Origin: Thauera humireducens
GTDB taxonomy: Bacteria; Pseudomonadota; Gammaproteobacteria; Burkholderiales; Rhodocyclaceae
Assembly (NCBI RefSeq): GCF_001051995.2
Contig: NZ_CP014646.1
Location: 1,612,001-1,676,000, forward strand
DNA: 64,000 nucleotides
Direction of reading: 5' to 3'
Part shown: in pieces, positions 61,507-64,000 of the stretch
Position numbering within the stretch: the stretch's first letter is position 1
Layout: the number at the start of each line of letters is the position of its first letter
Translations under genes and position numbers: made by a program
Notes under the pieces: model-generated
Database searches by the model: none
What the model saw: the letters and a program-made list of their open reading frames with translations, nothing else
What the model was told of the DNA's origin: nothing

Positions 61507-62727
61507 TCAGTGCCGCTCGGAGTCCGTCTGTTGCTGCACCGGATCGCCGAGGAAGGACTCCGGCACCGGCAGCGGCGTGCTCGGCACCAGCATGTCGCCG
61601 GGGCATAGCTGCTCGGTGAAGCCGTCGAGCGAACCCATGGACCGGCAGTCGCGTCGCGCCACCGGCTCGCTGGTCATGTAGGCAATCACCAGTTGCGTCA
61701 GCGCCACCAGCGCGTCGCGGTGAGTGCGTTCCTGCGCATGCGAGGCGTCGGCGCCGAAGCCGATCAGCGCCGTGCGGATGTCGTTACCGGCCTCGACCGC
61801 GGCGGCGGAATCCGAACGGTAGTAGCGGAAGATGTCGCGCCGATGGGCGATGCCCTGCTCCTTTGCGAGCGCGATGAGCTTGTGCGTGAGGTGGTAGTCG
61901 AAGGGGCCCGACATGTCCTGCATGCAGATGGTGGCCGCGTGCTCGGAGGTGTTCTGCCCGGGCGCGGCGATGGAAATGTCCAGGCTCACCATCTCCGCGA
62001 TGTCGCCGTGGAGCGCCGCCGAGGCGCCGGAGCCGATCTCCTCGGTAATCGTCAGCAGTGGATGCACGTCCACCGGCAGCGCGAAGCCGCGGTCGCGGAT
62101 CGCCTTGCACGCGGTCAGCAGCGCGGCCACCGCCGCCTTATCGTCGAGGTAGCGCGAGTTGATGTAACCGTCGGGCTGGATCTCGGGCTGGGGGTCGAAG
62201 GCGATCCAGTCGCCGACATTGAGCCCGGCGGCCTCGAGCGCGGCACGATCCTCGGCCGGCAGGTCGACCCGCACCTCGACGTGTTCCCAGCCCACCGGCT
62301 GGGTGTCGATCTCGCCGCCGAAGGCATGGCCCGAGGTCTTCAGCGGCAGGCAGGTGCCGCGCACCTGGCCGCTGTCGGTGAAGATCGTCAGGCGCGAGCC
62401 TTCGGCGAAGCGTGCCGACCAGTGGCCGATCGGCACGATCTCCAGCCGGCCGTTGGCCTTGAGCGATTTCACCATCGCCCCCAGGGTGTCGAGGTGGGCG
62501 ACCACGGCGCGCGCGGGCTGCGATTCGCGCCCCTTCAGCGTGGCGCGGATGGCGCCGCGGCGGGTGATCTCGTAGGGGATGCCGAGCGCGGCGAAGCGAC
62601 CGGCGGTGTAGCGCACCACGGCATCGGTCAACCCCACCGGACTGGGGATGGCGAGCAACTGCAGCAGGGTTTCCTCGAGGTAGGCGTAGTCGATCTCCAG
62701 CGCGTGGGGATGGCGCGGTTCGTTCAT
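61507..62727 (-). CDS. M42-family peptidase of the NAGGN osmolyte locus
   Basis: A 406-residue metallopeptidase-like protein of the M42 (glutamyl aminopeptidase) family. Metal-binding candidates are His in VVAHLDTLGAM, Asp in RYLDDKAAVAAL, Glu in ITEEIGSGAS and Asp in VSLDISIAAPG. Proteins of this subgroup occur beside the synthetase and amidotransferase that make N-acetylglutaminylglutamine amide (NAGGN), an osmoprotectant dipeptide. The neighbour at 62800 is that synthetase. A role in trimming or recycling the dipeptide is an inference. Confidence 0.88.
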   Translation of the reverse strand: MNEPRHPHALEIDYAYLEETLLQLLAIPSPVGLTDAVVRYTAGRFAALGIPYEITRRGAIRATLKGRESQPARAVVAHLDTLGAMVKSLKANGRLEIVPIGHWSARFAEGSRLTIFTDSGQVRGTCLPLKTSGHAFGGEIDTQPVGWEHVEVRVDLPAEDRAALEAAGLNVGDWIAFDPQPEIQPDGYINSRYLDDKAAVAALLTACKAIRDRGFALPVDVHPLLTITEEIGSGASAALHGDIAEMVSLDISIAAPGQNTSEHAATICMQDMSGPFDYHLTHKLIALAKEQGIAHRRDIFRYYRSDSAAAVEAGNDIRTALIGFGADASHAQERTHRDALVALTQLVIAYMTSEPVARRDCRSMGSLDGFTEQLCPGDMLVPSTPLPVPESFLGDPVQQQTDSERH

Positions 62728-62799
62728 GCGTGCTCCTTCCGTCAGGTACCGCGTCGGGCCCTCGCACTTCGGCGAGGGTCACCGCGCCCGTCGCCCGGC

Positions 62800-64000
62800 T
62801 CAGGCGACGGCGCGCGTGCGCGGGAACAGCAGATCGACGAAACGCTCCGCCGTCGGCTGCGGTTCATGGTTGGCGAGGCCCGGACGCTCGTTGGCCTCGA
62901 TGATCACGTAGTCGGGCCCATCGACCGCCGTCACCAGGAAATCCAGCCCCGTCACAGGGATGTCGAGCGCGCGGGCGGCCTGCTCCGCCGCCTCGCGCAG
63001 GGCCGGATGCAGTTCGGCGGTGACGTCGTGGATGGTGCCGCCGGTATGCAGGTTGGCGGTGTTGCGCACCTGCAGGCGCGTATCGGCCAGCAGCACCGTA
63101 TCGAGCGACGCGCCCTGCGCGGCGATGCAGCGCTCGGTTTCGGCGTCGAGCGGGATGCGCGACTCGCCGTCGGTCGCGGCCGCCCGGCGCCGGCTCTGCT
63201 TGTCGATCAGCGCGCGCACGCTGCTGTGGCCATCGCCGACAACGACCGGAGGCCGGCGCACCGCGGCGGCGACCACGCGGAAGTCGATGACGACGATGCG
63301 CAGGTCATGCCCGGCGCAGAACTGCTCGACGACCACCCGGTCGCAGAACTGGCGAGCGCGCGCGATCGCCGCGCGGACCTCATCCGCGCTGCGCAGATTC
63401 ACGCTGATGCCCTTGCCCTGCTCGCCCTCGACCGGCTTCACGACCACGGCGCCGCTCGATGCGAGCAAGGCCAGCCACCCGCCCTCGTCGGCCGCGTCGG
63501 CCTGCTGCGGCACCGCCAGTCCCGCTGCGGCAAGCAGCTTCAGCGTCACCCGCTTGTCCTGGCAGCGGCTCATGGCCACCGCCGACGTCAGCTCCGACAG
63601 CGACTCGCGGCAGACGATACTGCGCCCACCGAGCGTGAGGCGGAAGTAGCCGTTCTCCGCATCGACGACTTCGGCGTGAACACCGCGGCGCACCGCCTCG
63701 TCGACGATCAGCCGCGCATAGGGGTTGAGTCCCTCCAGCGCCGCGTGGCCGCCGGTGAACAGGGGCTCGTTGATCGCATTGCAGCGCTTCACCGCGAAGG
63801 CCGGGATGCGCTGGAAGCCGAGCTTCTCGTACAGCGCGATGGCCTGCTCGTTGTCGTGCATCACCGACACATCCATCCAGGCACGGCCGCGCGCCTGATA
63901 GTGCTCGGCCAGATAGCGCACCAGCGCCTCGCCGATGCCCGGATGCGTAGCCTGCGGCGCCACGGCCAGGGCCCACAGGCTGGCGCCGTTATGGACATCG
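62800..64000 (-). CDS. ngg: N-acetylglutaminylglutamine synthetase (partial, cut by window edge)
   Basis: Two-domain enzyme making the osmolyte precursor. The visible 400 residues hold the end of a GNAT acetyltransferase domain (HPGIGEALVRYLAEHY, then NEQAIALYEKLGFQRIP) and a full ATP-grasp domain. The ATP-grasp part has VVVKPVEGEQGKGISVNL, VEQFCAGHDLRIVVID and IIEANERPGLANHE. The reading frame stays open to base 64000 with GNAT-like sequence (NGASLWALAVAPQ), so the true N-terminus is to the right, outside the window. The asparagine-synthase-like partner gene is expected further upstream on this strand. Confidence 0.92.
   Translation of the reverse strand, partial: DVHNGASLWALAVAPQATHPGIGEALVRYLAEHYQARGRAWMDVSVMHDNEQAIALYEKLGFQRIPAFAVKRCNAINEPLFTGGHAALEGLNPYARLIVDEAVRRGVHAEVVDAENGYFRLTLGGRSIVCRESLSELTSAVAMSRCQDKRVTLKLLAAAGLAVPQQADAADEGGWLALLASSGAVVVKPVEGEQGKGISVNLRSADEVRAAIARARQFCDRVVVEQFCAGHDLRIVVIDFRVVAAAVRRPPVVVGDGHSSVRALIDKQSRRRAAATDGESRIPLDAETERCIAAQGASLDTVLLADTRLQVRNTANLHTGGTIHDVTAELHPALREAAEQAARALDIPVTGLDFLVTAVDGPDYVIIEANERPGLANHEPQPTAERFVDLLFPRTRAVA

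Noticed and set aside
61496..61520. Hairpin at the end of the M42 peptidase gene as a terminator
   Set aside because: The stem overlaps the stop codon region and has no T tract on either strand.
1..64000. CRISPR arrays, rRNA or tRNA genes, insertion sequences
   Set aside because: Intergenic gaps are short and contain no regularly spaced repeats, no cloverleaf-like segment and no transposase reading frame that I can see.

Overview
The window is high-GC DNA in which nearly every base is coding. It looks like a betaproteobacterial chromosome of the Thauera/Azoarcus (Rhodocyclales/Zoogloeaceae) type. Reasons: flhDC-motAB-cheV-cheYZA as one block, an rnfABCDGE-nth operon, a DUF1841 protein, fumarylpyruvate hydrolase beside an aromatic-acid hydroxylase, and an NAGGN osmolyte locus. 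The genus is an inference; no rRNA or tRNA gene is visible to confirm it. There is no insertion sequence, prophage or CRISPR array. No gene-free stretch exceeds 300 bases; the longest are 1-261 and 45731-45950.

Layout. 1-4551: housekeeping genes (xseA, sodB, a TruC-like pseudouridine synthase, tal), with a DnaA-box pair at the left edge. 4568-15040 (minus strand): motility and chemotaxis, transcribed as flhD-flhC, then motA-motB-cheV-cheV-cheY-cheZ-cheA from a FliA-type promoter, preceded by an HDOD-REC-GGDEF protein. 15238-22280: a Nudix hydrolase, the complete Rnf complex with nth, and DUF1841. 22372-27802: a PepSY protein, a two-component system, a class V aminotransferase, a second PepSY protein and a ferric-reductase-like flavocytochrome. 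27886-37592: a Cus-type copper/silver efflux locus (cusF-C-B-A, cusRS, DUF411 protein and a Gly/Met-rich exported protein). 37615-40390: alkA, an RlmN-like radical SAM enzyme and two small cytochromes c. 40554-44006: a MoxR ATPase, an EAL-HDOD protein and a CoxE-like VWA protein. 44041-48298: an MFS transporter, a YkgJ-type protein, and a periplasmic binding protein overlapping a diguanylate cyclase. 48394-55323: glcB and an NAD-type molybdenum formate dehydrogenase (fdhBA) behind a sigma-54 promoter. 55451-61486: an aromatic-acid locus (MFS, LysR, MobA-like hydroxylase, fumarylpyruvate hydrolase, orphan TRAP binding protein). 61507-64000: the NAGGN osmolyte genes, the last one cut by the window edge.

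How the genes work together. Several blocks are self-contained signal-response modules. The best new candidates are: (i) the PepSY/two-component/ferric-reductase block, in which both PepSY genes carry the same TTCAG-N6-TTCAG direct repeat about 11 bases upstream of a -10 element, implying a small regulon of the neighbouring response regulator; (ii) a LuxP-like binding protein translationally coupled to a membrane diguanylate cyclase with no ABC transporter; (iii) a MoxR/CoxE chaperone pair with a catalytically dead EAL-HDOD protein between them. c-di-GMP signalling recurs three times in the window (13100-15040, 41414-42805, 47069-48298). The cus locus carries CusF both as a free protein and as the C-terminal domain of CusB.
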